A stretch of 19,890 nt of DNA from Fibrobacter sp. (lineage in GTDB: Bacteria; Fibrobacterota; Fibrobacteria; Fibrobacterales; Fibrobacteraceae), in contig JAEDLI010000037.1 in NCBI GenBank assembly GCA_016295375.1, positions 1-19,890 on the forward strand, read 5' to 3'. Position numbers and translations under genes: made by a program. Below are positions 1 through 7,442 of the stretch, in pieces (position 1 is the stretch's first letter; each line of letters opens with the position of its first letter). Under the pieces are notes generated by a model. The model made no database searches. It saw nothing but the letters and a program-made list of their open reading frames with translations, and was not told the DNA's origin.

Positions 1-73
1 CGTGGGTCGTTTGCGTTTATCGTTCAGTGGCAGTCTAGAGCCCCGTTTAGGTAAATGCAACGATCTACGCCTT

Positions 74-93
74 TTTTTGTATCCATACAAAAA
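74..93. promoter_or_regulatory. Perfect palindrome upstream of the FISUMP gene
   Basis: Arms TTTTTGTAT (74-82) and ATACAAAAA (85-93) are perfect 9-bp inverted repeats around a 2-bp centre. With translation starting at 154 the site lies about 60 bp upstream of the start, where an operator could sit. The 2-nt centre makes it a better candidate for a dimeric DNA-binding protein site than for a simple RNA hairpin. AT-rich sequence produces such palindromes by chance fairly easily. Function is inferred. Confidence 0.3.
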
Positions 94-143
94 TTGGTGA
101 AGTTCTTTGCAAATAGGGACAAAACTCCTGAAGTGAAAACGAC

Positions 144-148
144 GGAGG
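144..148 (+). promoter_or_regulatory. Shine-Dalgarno GGAGG deciding the FISUMP gene start
   Basis: GGAGG ends five bases before the ATG at 154. The earlier in-frame ATG at 55 has no such site and would add 33 residues in front of the lipoprotein signal peptide, so 154 is preferred. Confidence 0.6.
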
Positions 149-153
149 CTGTT

Positions 154-1308
154 ATGGTTTGGAATAGAAAAGCGAAATCTCAAGGCGTCATTGCTAGTAT
201 GCAGAAAGCAAGCGTGGCAATCTCTTTCGTGCTTTTCCTTGTCGCATGTGGAGATGATTCTGGAAACAATGGAAAAATAGAGGGTGGTGGAAACGGCACA
301 ATAGGCTCTCTTTCCTATTTTGAATCTTTTGATGACTTGCCGAATTGTAGCAACACCCGTGAAAATTCTATTGCGATTACAAGGGATAATAATGTTGCCT
401 ATAAATGCCTTGATGGTCGGTGGGAAACCCTTGTCGTATCATACGAAAACGAAGATGACATACCAAATTTCTCTTCAATTCGAAATGGTGGGAATGTGGA
501 TGAAAATATTTATTCTTCATCTTCAAATCAAATTTTGCTTGGAGAAAAATCTTCAAATAGCATGTTAGAATATTCTAGTTCTATTGAAGAATCTTCAAGC
601 AGTTTTGAATTTGATTGGAGTCTTCCTAAGGAAATGTACCTAAATCCAGAAATTATATATGGCAATATTAGGGATTCCCGAGATGGTAAAACTTACAAAA
701 CTGTGAAAATTGGCGATCAAGTATGGATGGCGGAAAATTTGAATTATACTGATAGCAAAGCAACCCCGAGTTTGATTGGTAAAAATTGGTGTTATGATAA
801 TAAACCTGAAAATTGTGATGTGGCTGGTCGACTTTACACTTGGGCGGCTGCTATTGATTCAGTAAAACTTGCATTGGATAACGATAATCCGCAGGATTGT
901 GGAGCTGGTATGGTTTACTGTACGTTACCGTCTAAAGTTCAAGGAATTTGTCCTGATGGATGGCATTTGCCAACAAAAGTTGAACTCATTTCGTTATTTA
1001 AATCTGCGTGTGGAGGTGATGACTGTAATGAAGCACAGATTAATCTTATGTCCACAAGGGGTTGGTATAATGAAAAAAACATCAATACTACGAATGTTGT
1101 AGGTTTTAGCGCTTTACCTGTTGGATATAGAAGCTTCATAAATAACAATAGCAATTTCTATGGGGAGGGGCGTCTTACATGTTTTTGGCTTAATGATGAA
1201 CATGATGACTGGGATGCTGAAGCATTGTATTTGAAACCTGCGAGTGGATATCAGGTACAGCATTATCCGAAATATTATGGACTCTCTGTTCGTTGTCTAC
1301 AGGACTAG
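154..1308 (+). CDS. FISUMP-domain lipoprotein (Fibrobacter major paralogous domain)
   Basis: A 384-residue predicted surface or outer-membrane lipoprotein. A basic n-region is followed by a hydrophobic stretch (about 20-31) and the lipobox LVAC with Cys32. Next come two short related modules (residues 57-73, FESFDDLPNCSNTREN, and 97-112, YENEDDIPNFSSIRNG), a serine-rich linker (about 131-150), and a C-terminal FISUMP domain (about 172-383) with the typical signatures VWMAENLNY, CPDGWHLPT, ALPVGYR and a closing SVRCL. Paired cysteines (for example C213/C221 and C249/C256) suggest disulfides. The family is greatly expanded in Fibrobacter; its biochemical role is not established, so none is given here. 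The gene is far more AT-rich than its neighbours. It is convergent with hrpB, and the two share a CTAG as stop codon. An in-frame ATG at 55 is a less likely start. Confidence 0.85.
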   Translation: MVWNRKAKSQGVIASMQKASVAISFVLFLVACGDDSGNNGKIEGGGNGTIGSLSYFESFDDLPNCSNTRENSIAITRDNNVAYKCLDGRWETLVVSYENEDDIPNFSSIRNGGNVDENIYSSSSNQILLGEKSSNSMLEYSSSIEESSSSFEFDWSLPKEMYLNPEIIYGNIRDSRDGKTYKTVKIGDQVWMAENLNYTDSKATPSLIGKNWCYDNKPENCDVAGRLYTWAAAIDSVKLALDNDNPQDCGAGMVYCTLPSKVQGICPDGWHLPTKVELISLFKSACGGDDCNEAQINLMSTRGWYNEKNINTTNVVGFSALPVGYRSFINNNSNFYGEGRLTCFWLNDEHDDWDAEALYLKPASGYQVQHYPKYYGLSVRCLQD

Positions 1309-3971
1309 AAAACTACCTTCTCCGGCCAGGGGTGCTTGGGGTAGCGGCCCCGCAGTTCCTTGCGCACCTCGGCGTAGGTGTTCTGCCAGAACCCCGTCAG
1401 GTCCCAGGTTTTCTGTATGGTGCGAAAATTCGGTGCCAGAATGTCGTAGCGGACCTTCAGTTTGCCGTCGGCGATTCTGTGTTCGCCCCGCATCTGCATA
1501 AAGTCCTCGATGCGGGCTGAAATTTCCACCAGCACTCCCTCGGCGCTCTGCACGGCCTGTCCGCCCAGCGTCTCGTCGGTGGCCACCTCCTGGTAGCTGT
1601 AACGGGCCCGCTTGCCGTTCGGCAGCACAAAGTGGTCGGGGAAGGTTTTTCCGAGCCAGGCCAGCATGGACTTGCCGAAATAATCCTCCACGATGTTCCT
1701 GTAACGGCTTTCGTCGATGTCCTTCAGCAGAAATTTTCCGTCGGTGAACTCGTCGAAAATCAGTTCCATGTCCTCGTCGTTGAATTCCGGCAGGCCGTAT
1801 TCGGGGTAGAGCTTTGCGGCAAGGCGCATTTTCACCAGCAGGGTCTGCACGGCCTCCGTGAGGTAGCGACCGCTCCAGTTTTCCTTCTCGATTTTCTCTT
1901 TCCAGGCGGCCACGGTGAGCTTTTTCAGTTCGGCGAGAACCTTGGGCGAAGCCTCCTGGGTGAGAATCTCTTTTCGGGAAAGTTCGGTGACGCTTCCGTC
2001 GGCGTTTCCCGCCTCGCTGATTTCCAAACCGATGAAACGTTCCTGCCCGCTGCGCCACAGCAGTTCGTATCGCGTCTTTGTATCGTCGCTTTCCAGCATT
2101 TCCTTGCCGATGGCGGCGTACAAGTTCACCTTGAGTTCGGACTTGCTCCCGCCTCCGGCCCGCAGCATGGAAAGGGCGAGAATGGCGTAGGGCGGTTCTG
2201 CCACCTGCAGGCGGATGATGTTCTGGTTAGAAAGCTTGTAGGCCGAGGCGCTTGGGGTGGCGAGTCTGTCGGGGAACGCCTTGAGGAGCCTTTGGGCAAC
2301 AAATTTCTTGATATGGGTGGGGGAGGTTTCCCCCTCGCTTCTGCCGCTCGCGGCATCCGCTACCCCCTCTAGCGGGGCCTCAGTCGCCGGCCCCACAACG
2401 CCCCGCTCCTTAGGCGCAGTCATCCCCACGCAGGCGGGGATCTCCTTTCCTAAACTCTCCCGGTACTCCCGCAGTTGCCGGAGCGTAAAGCTCACTTCCC
2501 GCGGAACGTTTACCGCCTTGGAAAGCGTGTCGGCGGCAAGGGTCATCACGTCGTAGGCCACCTTGGACTTTTGCAGGAATTCCGTGCCGGAGTGAATCCA
2601 GGCGAGGGCGGTCAGCAGCAAGTCCGGAAGTTCCGCCTTGCTCTGGGCCGAAGCCAGCAGCAGCGCGAGGGGAATGCTTGAAACCGGCGTGCGGATGGCC
2701 CTGAGCCCCAGTTCCGTAATGGCTCCGTCTTGGAGCATGCCGAAATTATGGAGCATCGCCGTCGCCGTCTTTTCCCGTGCCTCCGGAATTGAGGTCGGCA
2801 ACTCAATACCCGCGATTCTCTCGTCTCTCGTCTTTCGTCTTTCGTCTAATTCCAGTGCTGCCTTCTGCAGAATCAGTTCCGACGGTTCAATCTGCAGCAC
2901 CTCGGGCACGATTCCCCTGGGCATCCGCTTTTCGGATTCTTCGCTCCAGAGCCGAATGGCGCATCCGTTTTGCGTACGTCCGCTACGGCCGCTTCTCTGG
3001 ATGGCGTTCTGCATGGAGATGGGGAGCGTGCGGAGTACGTTCACCTTCTCGCTGTCGTCGTAGAGGCTCACCCGCTCGATACCGCTGTCCACCACGCCCG
3101 TGACGTTGGGCACCGTGATGGAGGTTTCTGCGATGTTGGTGGTAAAAATGACCCGGGGCCGTTCCGTGACTTCGAAAATGCGGTCCTGGGTTTCACGGTC
3201 CTGCCCGCCGTACAGTTCCAGGAATTCTGCGCAGTTGTTGCCCAGCGCTTCGGCGGCGGCGCTGTGGCAGCGGGCGATTTCGGCCTTGCCCGGGAGGAAT
3301 ACCAGGGTGGTCTGCCAGATGCCATTGCGGTAGAGCGTCTTGAGCGCCCGCACCACTTCGGCGTCAAGGCCAACTCCCGAAACCAGGGAGGTTCCTGTGG
3401 CGGGCGTCTGGTTGATAATCTGCACGGGGTAGAGCGGATGGCCGAGGCTCAGGCACTTGACGCCGAGAACCGCTTCCAGTTCGTCGCGGTTCAGCGCCGC
3501 CGACATGACAGCGACACGAGTCGCTGTCATCCCCGGCTTGACCGGGGATCTCCTGTTCATAAAATATCCGAACAGCAGGTCCATATCGGCCTTGCGCTCG
3601 TGGTATTCGTCAAAGACCACCCAGTCGGCGTCCAGCTTGCCGTGCAGAAGTTCCTGCAGAAAGTTTCCGTAGGTCTGGAACAGAATCCGCGTGTCTGCGC
3701 TCTTGCAGCCTTCTTGCCGGAACTGGTAACCGACGGTCTTGCCGCAGGGCTCCCCGTGGAGCTTTGCCGAAAACTGGGCGAGGGCGAGGGCCGCAATCCG
3801 GCGGGGCTGCAGCACCACTACGCGGCCCTTGCAGTGCTTGCTCAAGAAGTAGGGGATGAACAGGGACTTGCCCGAACCCGTAGGAGCTTCAATCAGCAAG
3901 TTGCGGGACTCTTTGAGAGCCGCGGTAAGCTTGCTTTCTTCTTCGGCGAGGGCTAGGTCTGTGTATTTCAT
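1305..3971 (-). CDS. hrpB: ATP-dependent RNA helicase HrpB-type (DEAH/DExH family)
   Basis: An 888-residue (ATG start) superfamily 2 helicase of the HrpB type. In numbering from the GTG one codon upstream (3974): motif I APTGSGKS (30-37), motif Ia LQPRR (55-59), motif II DEYHE (122-126, where the family usually has DE(C/F)HE), motif III SAA (158-160, usually SAT), a TTNIAETSITVP block (278-289) and motif VI QRSGRSGR (326-333). A long HrpB-type C-terminal region follows. The cellular role of HrpB is poorly defined. The protein is longer than E. coli HrpB (about 809 residues). Part of the excess is two peptides encoded by palindromic repeat elements: about 143-154, between motifs II and III, and about 510-553, before the LLKAFPDRLA block. 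Neither breaks the frame. It is the last gene of the minus-strand run. No clear Shine-Dalgarno site precedes the start. Confidence 0.9.
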   Translation of the reverse strand: MKYTDLALAEEESKLTAALKESRNLLIEAPTGSGKSLFIPYFLSKHCKGRVVVLQPRRIAALALAQFSAKLHGEPCGKTVGYQFRQEGCKSADTRILFQTYGNFLQELLHGKLDADWVVFDEYHERKADMDLLFGYFMNRRSPVKPGMTATRVAVMSAALNRDELEAVLGVKCLSLGHPLYPVQIINQTPATGTSLVSGVGLDAEVVRALKTLYRNGIWQTTLVFLPGKAEIARCHSAAAEALGNNCAEFLELYGGQDRETQDRIFEVTERPRVIFTTNIAETSITVPNVTGVVDSGIERVSLYDDSEKVNVLRTLPISMQNAIQRSGRSGRTQNGCAIRLWSEESEKRMPRGIVPEVLQIEPSELILQKAALELDERRKTRDERIAGIELPTSIPEAREKTATAMLHNFGMLQDGAITELGLRAIRTPVSSIPLALLLASAQSKAELPDLLLTALAWIHSGTEFLQKSKVAYDVMTLAADTLSKAVNVPREVSFTLRQLREYRESLGKEIPACVGMTAPKERGVVGPATEAPLEGVADAASGRSEGETSPTHIKKFVAQRLLKAFPDRLATPSASAYKLSNQNIIRLQVAEPPYAILALSMLRAGGGSKSELKVNLYAAIGKEMLESDDTKTRYELLWRSGQERFIGLEISEAGNADGSVTELSRKEILTQEASPKVLAELKKLTVAAWKEKIEKENWSGRYLTEAVQTLLVKMRLAAKLYPEYGLPEFNDEDMELIFDEFTDGKFLLKDIDESRYRNIVEDYFGKSMLAWLGKTFPDHFVLPNGKRARYSYQEVATDETLGGQAVQSAEGVLVEISARIEDFMQMRGEHRIADGKLKVRYDILAPNFRTIQKTWDLTGFWQNTYAEVRKELRGRYPKHPWPEKVVF
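2319..2445 (-). repeat. Composite palindromic repeat inside hrpB (copy 2)
   Basis: Read on the minus strand, this opens with module A at 2445-2419 (GGAGATCCCC, an 8-nt centre, GGGGATGAC). It runs through a GGGGCC/GGCCCC stem (2374-2379 with 2389-2394) and ends with module B (GAAGCGA, then GGGGGA-AACC-TCCCCC, stem 2319-2324 with 2329-2334). Modules A and B recur at 4022-4080. The element stays open in the hrpB frame and encodes an insertion of about 44 residues starting IPACVGMT. It looks like a mobile or formerly mobile intergenic-type repeat that landed in a coding region. Confidence 0.7.
3505..3553 (-). repeat. Palindromic repeat inside hrpB (copy 1)
   Basis: Module A lies at 3553-3526 on the minus strand: GGAGATCCCC, a 9-nt centre, GGGGATGAC, with an 8-bp stem 3529-3536/3542-3549. 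It abuts a second perfect hairpin with 11-bp arms (3505-3515 and 3520-3530, ATGACAGCGAC and its complement, loop ACGA). Together they encode SPVKPGMTATRV in the hrpB protein, between helicase motifs II and III. The centre is one base longer than in copy 2, so the upstream half is read in a different frame while the downstream half reads GMT in both. Confidence 0.7.
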
Positions 3972-4021
3972 CACGGGGTTTTAGGGGTGCCCCCTAGGTG
4001 AAGGGGTAGCTGGAGCCGCTT

Positions 4022-4080
4022 GGAGATCCCCGCCTGCGCGGGGATGACATGGGGCGGAAGCGAGGGGGAGACTTCCCCCT
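4022..4080 (+). repeat. Palindromic repeat in the hrpB upstream gap (copy 3)
   Basis: Module A on the plus strand at 4022-4048 (GGAGATCCCC, centre GCCTGCGC, GGGGATGAC; 8-bp stem 4026-4033/4038-4045) is followed after 8 bases by module B (GCGGAAGCGAGGGGGA, then GACT, then TCCCCCT; stem 4063-4069/4074-4080). The last base touches the stop codon of the small membrane protein gene. The rest of the 3972-4079 gap holds another G/C-run stretch (AGGGG/CCCCT around 3983-3995) and a piece resembling copy 2 (GGGGTAGC, about 4003-4010). Either hairpin could also act on transcripts reading from the upstream gene into hrpB. Confidence 0.65.
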
Positions 4081-4544
4081 TACCTCGGATATTTCAGTTT
4101 TTCGCCGGTGGCGTGGTCTATGTAGGGAGGCTTGCCTTCGCGGAACTTCTGGTTGATGACCAGGTTCTCGATACGGCGGCGGAGCCCCTGTTCGGTCTTG
4201 CAGAAGAAATAGACCACCTTGTTGGTGCCGGGAACCAGGAACATGGCCAGCTTGTACTTTTGGCGCACGGCGCGGCGGAAGAACATCATGTCCTCTTTCT
4301 TGGGAATCACCAAGTTGCTGCCTTCCTTGGTTTCGCAAATCATGTCGGCATCGGCCAGCAGCGCCTTGGACTTTTGCTTAAGGGCGGCGAAGTTGGGTTC
4401 GGTGTTCTTGCGGATGGTTTCGAGGCTGAACGCTCCGCCACCTTCCTTGAGGGCCTTGCGGAGTCCGCGAAAAGCGAACACGGCAAGCACGATGACCACC
4501 AGGGCGACAATATAGGGCCAATAATTGGCGAGAAAATCTAACAT
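4080..4544 (-). CDS. Hypothetical single-pass membrane protein
   Basis: I do not recognise this 154-residue protein as a named family. One transmembrane helix (about residues 8-27) lies near the N-terminus, followed by a basic stretch and a soluble, probably cytoplasmic domain of about 120 residues rich in Lys/Arg. The second half contains PKKEDMMFFRRAVRQKYKL and VVYFFCKTEQGLRRRIENL. The positive-inside rule fits a short N-terminus outside and the domain inside. The ATG at 4544 is chosen because ACGAGG precedes it by five bases; an in-frame ATG at 4580 would overlap the predicted promoter. It lies between pepA and hrpB on the same strand. Confidence 0.7.
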   Translation of the reverse strand: MLDFLANYWPYIVALVVIVLAVFAFRGLRKALKEGGGAFSLETIRKNTEPNFAALKQKSKALLADADMICETKEGSNLVIPKKEDMMFFRRAVRQKYKLAMFLVPGTNKVVYFFCKTEQGLRRRIENLVINQKFREGKPPYIDHATGEKLKYPR

Positions 4545-4579
4545 AAAAACCTCGTAATTCGGCGGCTTTGACGGCCACA

Positions 4580-4608
4580 ATTATAGCAATTTATTGGTGT
4601 TTCGATAA
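4580..4608 (-). promoter_or_regulatory. Candidate promoter of the small membrane protein gene
   Basis: On the minus strand, a perfect TATAAT (4585-4580) lies 17 bp after a weak -35 TTATCG (4608-4603). Transcription would start near 4573, about 30 bases before the ATG at 4544. The -35 matches TTGACA poorly, so the call rests on the -10 and its position in the only gap between pepA and this gene. Confidence 0.4.
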
Positions 4609-4609
4609 A

Positions 4610-6112
4610 CTAGCCCAATTCCCTTGCCAGTTCAATCAATGTCTGTACGCCGAATCCGGTGGCCCCGTATTCGGTGTATTTCCATTTCTTGGTCACAAAG
4701 GCGGTGCCCGCGATATCCCAGTGGGTCCAGGCGGTATTCTCGGGGACGAATTCTTGCAAGAAGAGGGCTGCAGATATAGCACCCGCGTCGCTCCCGGTGT
4801 TCTTCAGGTCGGCGAATTTGTCCTTGAGGGCGTCGGCGTATTCTTCTTCGAGAGGCATGCTCCAGAACTTTTCGCAGCAGGCCTCGCCGCAGTTGATGAC
4901 CATCAGGGCAAGGTCATCGTCATTGCTGAAAAATCCCGTTACCGCATAGCCCAGGGCTCGGACCATGGCGCCGGTGAGGGTGGCAAGGTCCACGATGTGG
5001 GTGGCCCCGATGAGGCCTGCTTCGGCAAGTCCATCGGAGAGGACCAGGCGGCCTTCGGCATCGGTGTTGTCCACCATGACGGTCTTGCCGTTTTTTGCCT
5101 TGAAAATGTCGCCGGGCAGCACCGACTTGTTGCCGATGGCGTTTTCGGCCAGGCAGCAGACGGCACTCACCTTGACGGGGAGTTTCAGGGTGGCAATAGC
5201 CTGGATGGCGGCCAGCGCGGTGGCTGCTCCGCTCATGTCGCTGATCATCTCGGGCATGGACTTGGCGGGCTTGAGGCAGAGTCCGCCGGTGTCGAAGGTA
5301 AGGCCCTTGCCGACGATGACCAGGTGGTCGCGGGAGGTGCGGCCTTTTTTACCTGCGGATTTGCCTGCAGATTTGCCAGTCGCAAATTTCGTGCCGTCGT
5401 AGCTGAGGGTAATCATGTGGGGCTCGTGGGAGCTGCCCTTGCCCACAGTCACGTGACCCATGAAGCCTTCTTTTTCCAGCTGCTTCATGTTCCGCACCTT
5501 GATGGAAAGCCCCGGCGTGTACTTGGCGATAGTCTTTGCATCTTCGACGAAGGCGGCTGGGTAGAGGTCAGAGGCGCTGGTGTTAATCAGGTTTCGTGCC
5601 AGGGTGATGGCTTTCTGTTCTACGGCCACTTCTTCGGCGATTTTCTTGAAGGCGGCGGCACGGTCACCGGCCACGATTTCGAAGGTCACCTGGAAATTTT
5701 CTTTCTGCTTGCTCTTGTAGGCGTCGAACTTGTAGTTGGCGTAATGGAGACCGTGGAGTATGGCCTTGAACTGTTCGTCGGCGGCGTCCGCCAAAAACAG
5801 GCTCACGCAGGGAACTTGCCGTTTCATGGTCCTTTGGGCCAGGCGGTAGGCCGCCATGCGCAAGTGGTCAAGGGTGGAAAGTCCGCGTTCCTTGGCGGCA
5901 TCGACGAAGAAGGTGTTGCATCCGTCGATTTCAAGGAATTCCAGGTCTTCGAAGGGGCCATCCTTGATGCCCTTCAGCACGGATTCCACCTGGGATTCAC
6001 CCTTGGCGGAAAGCACTTTTGAAAATAGGATGGACTCTTTGACAAAGAAAAGGGCGTAGGCCTTGTCGGCTTTGGCCTTCGCCGATTCAGAAGAAATAAT
6101 GTTCATATTCAT
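4610..6112 (-). CDS. pepA: Leucyl aminopeptidase, M17 family (cytosol aminopeptidase)
   Basis: A 500-residue M17 metallopeptidase that removes N-terminal residues from peptides in the cytoplasm, normally as a hexamer with two metal ions per active site. The metal ligands of the family are all present: K269 and D274 in VGKGLTFDTGG, D292 in SDMSGA, and D351 and E353 in NTDAEGRL. The catalytic pair K281 and R355 is also in place. These are each one residue below the E. coli PepA numbers, so the enzyme should be active. A low-complexity loop GKSAGKSAGKK (about 247-257) sits just before the catalytic domain. No Shine-Dalgarno site is clear; the second in-frame ATG at 6106 is an equal alternative. 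It follows the sigma-54-type regulator by 18 bp and is probably cotranscribed with it. Confidence 0.93.
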   Translation of the reverse strand: MNMNIISSESAKAKADKAYALFFVKESILFSKVLSAKGESQVESVLKGIKDGPFEDLEFLEIDGCNTFFVDAAKERGLSTLDHLRMAAYRLAQRTMKRQVPCVSLFLADAADEQFKAILHGLHYANYKFDAYKSKQKENFQVTFEIVAGDRAAAFKKIAEEVAVEQKAITLARNLINTSASDLYPAAFVEDAKTIAKYTPGLSIKVRNMKQLEKEGFMGHVTVGKGSSHEPHMITLSYDGTKFATGKSAGKSAGKKGRTSRDHLVIVGKGLTFDTGGLCLKPAKSMPEMISDMSGAATALAAIQAIATLKLPVKVSAVCCLAENAIGNKSVLPGDIFKAKNGKTVMVDNTDAEGRLVLSDGLAEAGLIGATHIVDLATLTGAMVRALGYAVTGFFSNDDDLALMVINCGEACCEKFWSMPLEEEYADALKDKFADLKNTGSDAGAISAALFLQEFVPENTAWTHWDIAGTAFVTKKWKYTEYGATGFGVQTLIELARELG

Positions 6113-6130
6113 GCGTTAAATGTAGCTAAT

Positions 6131-7441
6131 CTAGCCACGCACCTTAACACCCAATCGGCTCAATCGATTGTACAATGCCGTGCGGAGCATGCCCAAGCGC
6201 TCTGCAGTAAGGCTTACGGAACCGCCGTTTCTGGCGATGGAGTCGGTCAGGAACTGTCGTTCCTGTTCCAGCAGGTATTCCTTGAATTCGTTGTAACTGT
6301 TGCAGTAGGCGATTCCCGACGGAGCTTTCTCCTGGTATAGCCCTTCGTCGATTTGCAGGTCTTCGGGTTTCAAGAATCCCGGGTTTGCAAAGCACAGGGC
6401 CCGCTGGATAACATTTTCCAGTTCACGGATGTTTCCTGGCCACTGGTGGGCTTGCAACTTTTTTAGGGCTTCGGGAGACAAGATGAAATTCTCGCCTTGG
6501 GGGGCGTACTGCCTTATGAAATAGTTCGCCAGGTCTTCGATGTCTTCTTTGCGGCTCCGCAGGGGGAGAATCTGGATGGGAATCACGTTCAGGCGGTAGT
6601 AAAGGTCTTCGCGGAATCGCCCCTTGCGGATTTCTTCGCTCAGGTCCCGATTGGTGGCGGCGATGATGCGCACATCCACATGTCGGGTCTTGTTTGCCCC
6701 GATGGGGCGGATTTCCCTATTTTGAATGACCCGCAGGAGTTTCACCTGGGCGTGTAGCGGCATGTCACCGATTTCGTCCAAGAAGATGGCGCCGCCGTTG
6801 GCCTCTTCGAAAAGGCCGATTCGTTCGTTTTGGGCTCCGGTAAAGGCTCCGCGGGTGTGACCGAAAAGTTCACTTTCAAAAAGGGCGTCGGGAATGGCGC
6901 TGCAGTTCACGGTGACAAACCGCTCGTACATGCAGGCTATGGCCCGGGCCACCAGGTCTTTGCCCACGCCGGATTCGCCCTGTATAAGGACCGGCCCCGT
7001 GTGGAGAATGGTCCGTTCCACTGTTTTGCGCAGGGACTCCATGGCGGGACTTTTCCCAACCAGGTGGCTCATCCGTTCCCTGAAAATCATCTTGGCGCTG
7101 TAGATGTCCTTGAGCCTCAGAATCTTGCTCATCAGGTGGAGTTTCAGGGACTCTACCGACAAAATAATGTCGTAGAGGTTGTTGGGAATGGAGATGAATT
7201 TTTCGGGATCCTCGGCATAGACGAGAATCATGGTATCCGGTTTTTCAAGGCGGATGGCGGTCAGGGCCTCCGCATTGCACTGGACAAAGGAATCCAGGTC
7301 CCAGACGATGATGGGAGAGGTGACCAATTCTGCTTTGGTCCAGGCGGTAAAGGTTTCCAGTTCGTAGTTCACCGACGAAAGCACATCCTGGATAAAGGCG
7401 GATGTGTCGGTTTCGTTGGAGAATAACAGGATGGAGGACAA
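6131..7441 (-). CDS. Sigma-54-dependent transcriptional regulator with degenerate receiver domain
   Basis: A 436-residue NtrC-family activator. Residues 1-115 resemble a response-regulator receiver but lack the acidic pair after strand 1 (the segment reads LLFSNETD); D48 or D50 in IVWDLD could be the phosphoacceptor position, and the usual conserved lysine is not evident. The AAA+ domain is complete: Walker A GESGVGKD (155-162), sigma-54 contact loop GAFTGA (198-203), Walker B AIFLDEIGD (218-226) and WPGNIRELENV (334-344). The C-terminus is a Fis-type helix-turn-helix (about 394-432). It should activate sigma-54 promoters, possibly under control other than phosphorylation. The start is TTG, one base after the proC stop, preceded by AAGGAATTAGGA. 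Translational coupling to proC is likely. Targets are unknown, and no histidine kinase gene lies in the window. Confidence 0.9.
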   Translation of the reverse strand: MSSILLFSNETDTSAFIQDVLSSVNYELETFTAWTKAELVTSPIIVWDLDSFVQCNAEALTAIRLEKPDTMILVYAEDPEKFISIPNNLYDIILSVESLKLHLMSKILRLKDIYSAKMIFRERMSHLVGKSPAMESLRKTVERTILHTGPVLIQGESGVGKDLVARAIACMYERFVTVNCSAIPDALFESELFGHTRGAFTGAQNERIGLFEEANGGAIFLDEIGDMPLHAQVKLLRVIQNREIRPIGANKTRHVDVRIIAATNRDLSEEIRKGRFREDLYYRLNVIPIQILPLRSRKEDIEDLANYFIRQYAPQGENFILSPEALKKLQAHQWPGNIRELENVIQRALCFANPGFLKPEDLQIDEGLYQEKAPSGIAYCNSYNEFKEYLLEQERQFLTDSIARNGGSVSLTAERLGMLRTALYNRLSRLGVKVRG

Positions 7442-7442
7442 A

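Noticed and set aside
55..153. N-terminal extension of the FISUMP gene from the ATG at 55
   Set aside because: No Shine-Dalgarno site, and it would place 33 extra residues before a lipoprotein signal peptide, while ATG 154 has GGAGG at ideal spacing.
961..972. TGGCA/TGCCA palindrome considered as a regulatory or sigma-54 site
   Set aside because: It is inside the conserved WHLP codons of the FISUMP domain and does not fit the -24/-12 spacing.
3526..3553. GC-rich hairpin considered as a transcription terminator
   Set aside because: It lies in the middle of hrpB coding sequence, lacks a following T-run, and matches two other copies, so it is a repeat element.
2970..3956. Long open frame antisense to hrpB
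   Set aside because: It covers the helicase motifs of hrpB on the other strand and shows no recognisable domain of its own.
4568..6022. Long open frame antisense to pepA
   Set aside because: It lies wholly opposite a complete M17 aminopeptidase with all catalytic residues, has a low-complexity Gly/Val/Phe-rich translation, and arises from the GC-rich third positions of pepA.
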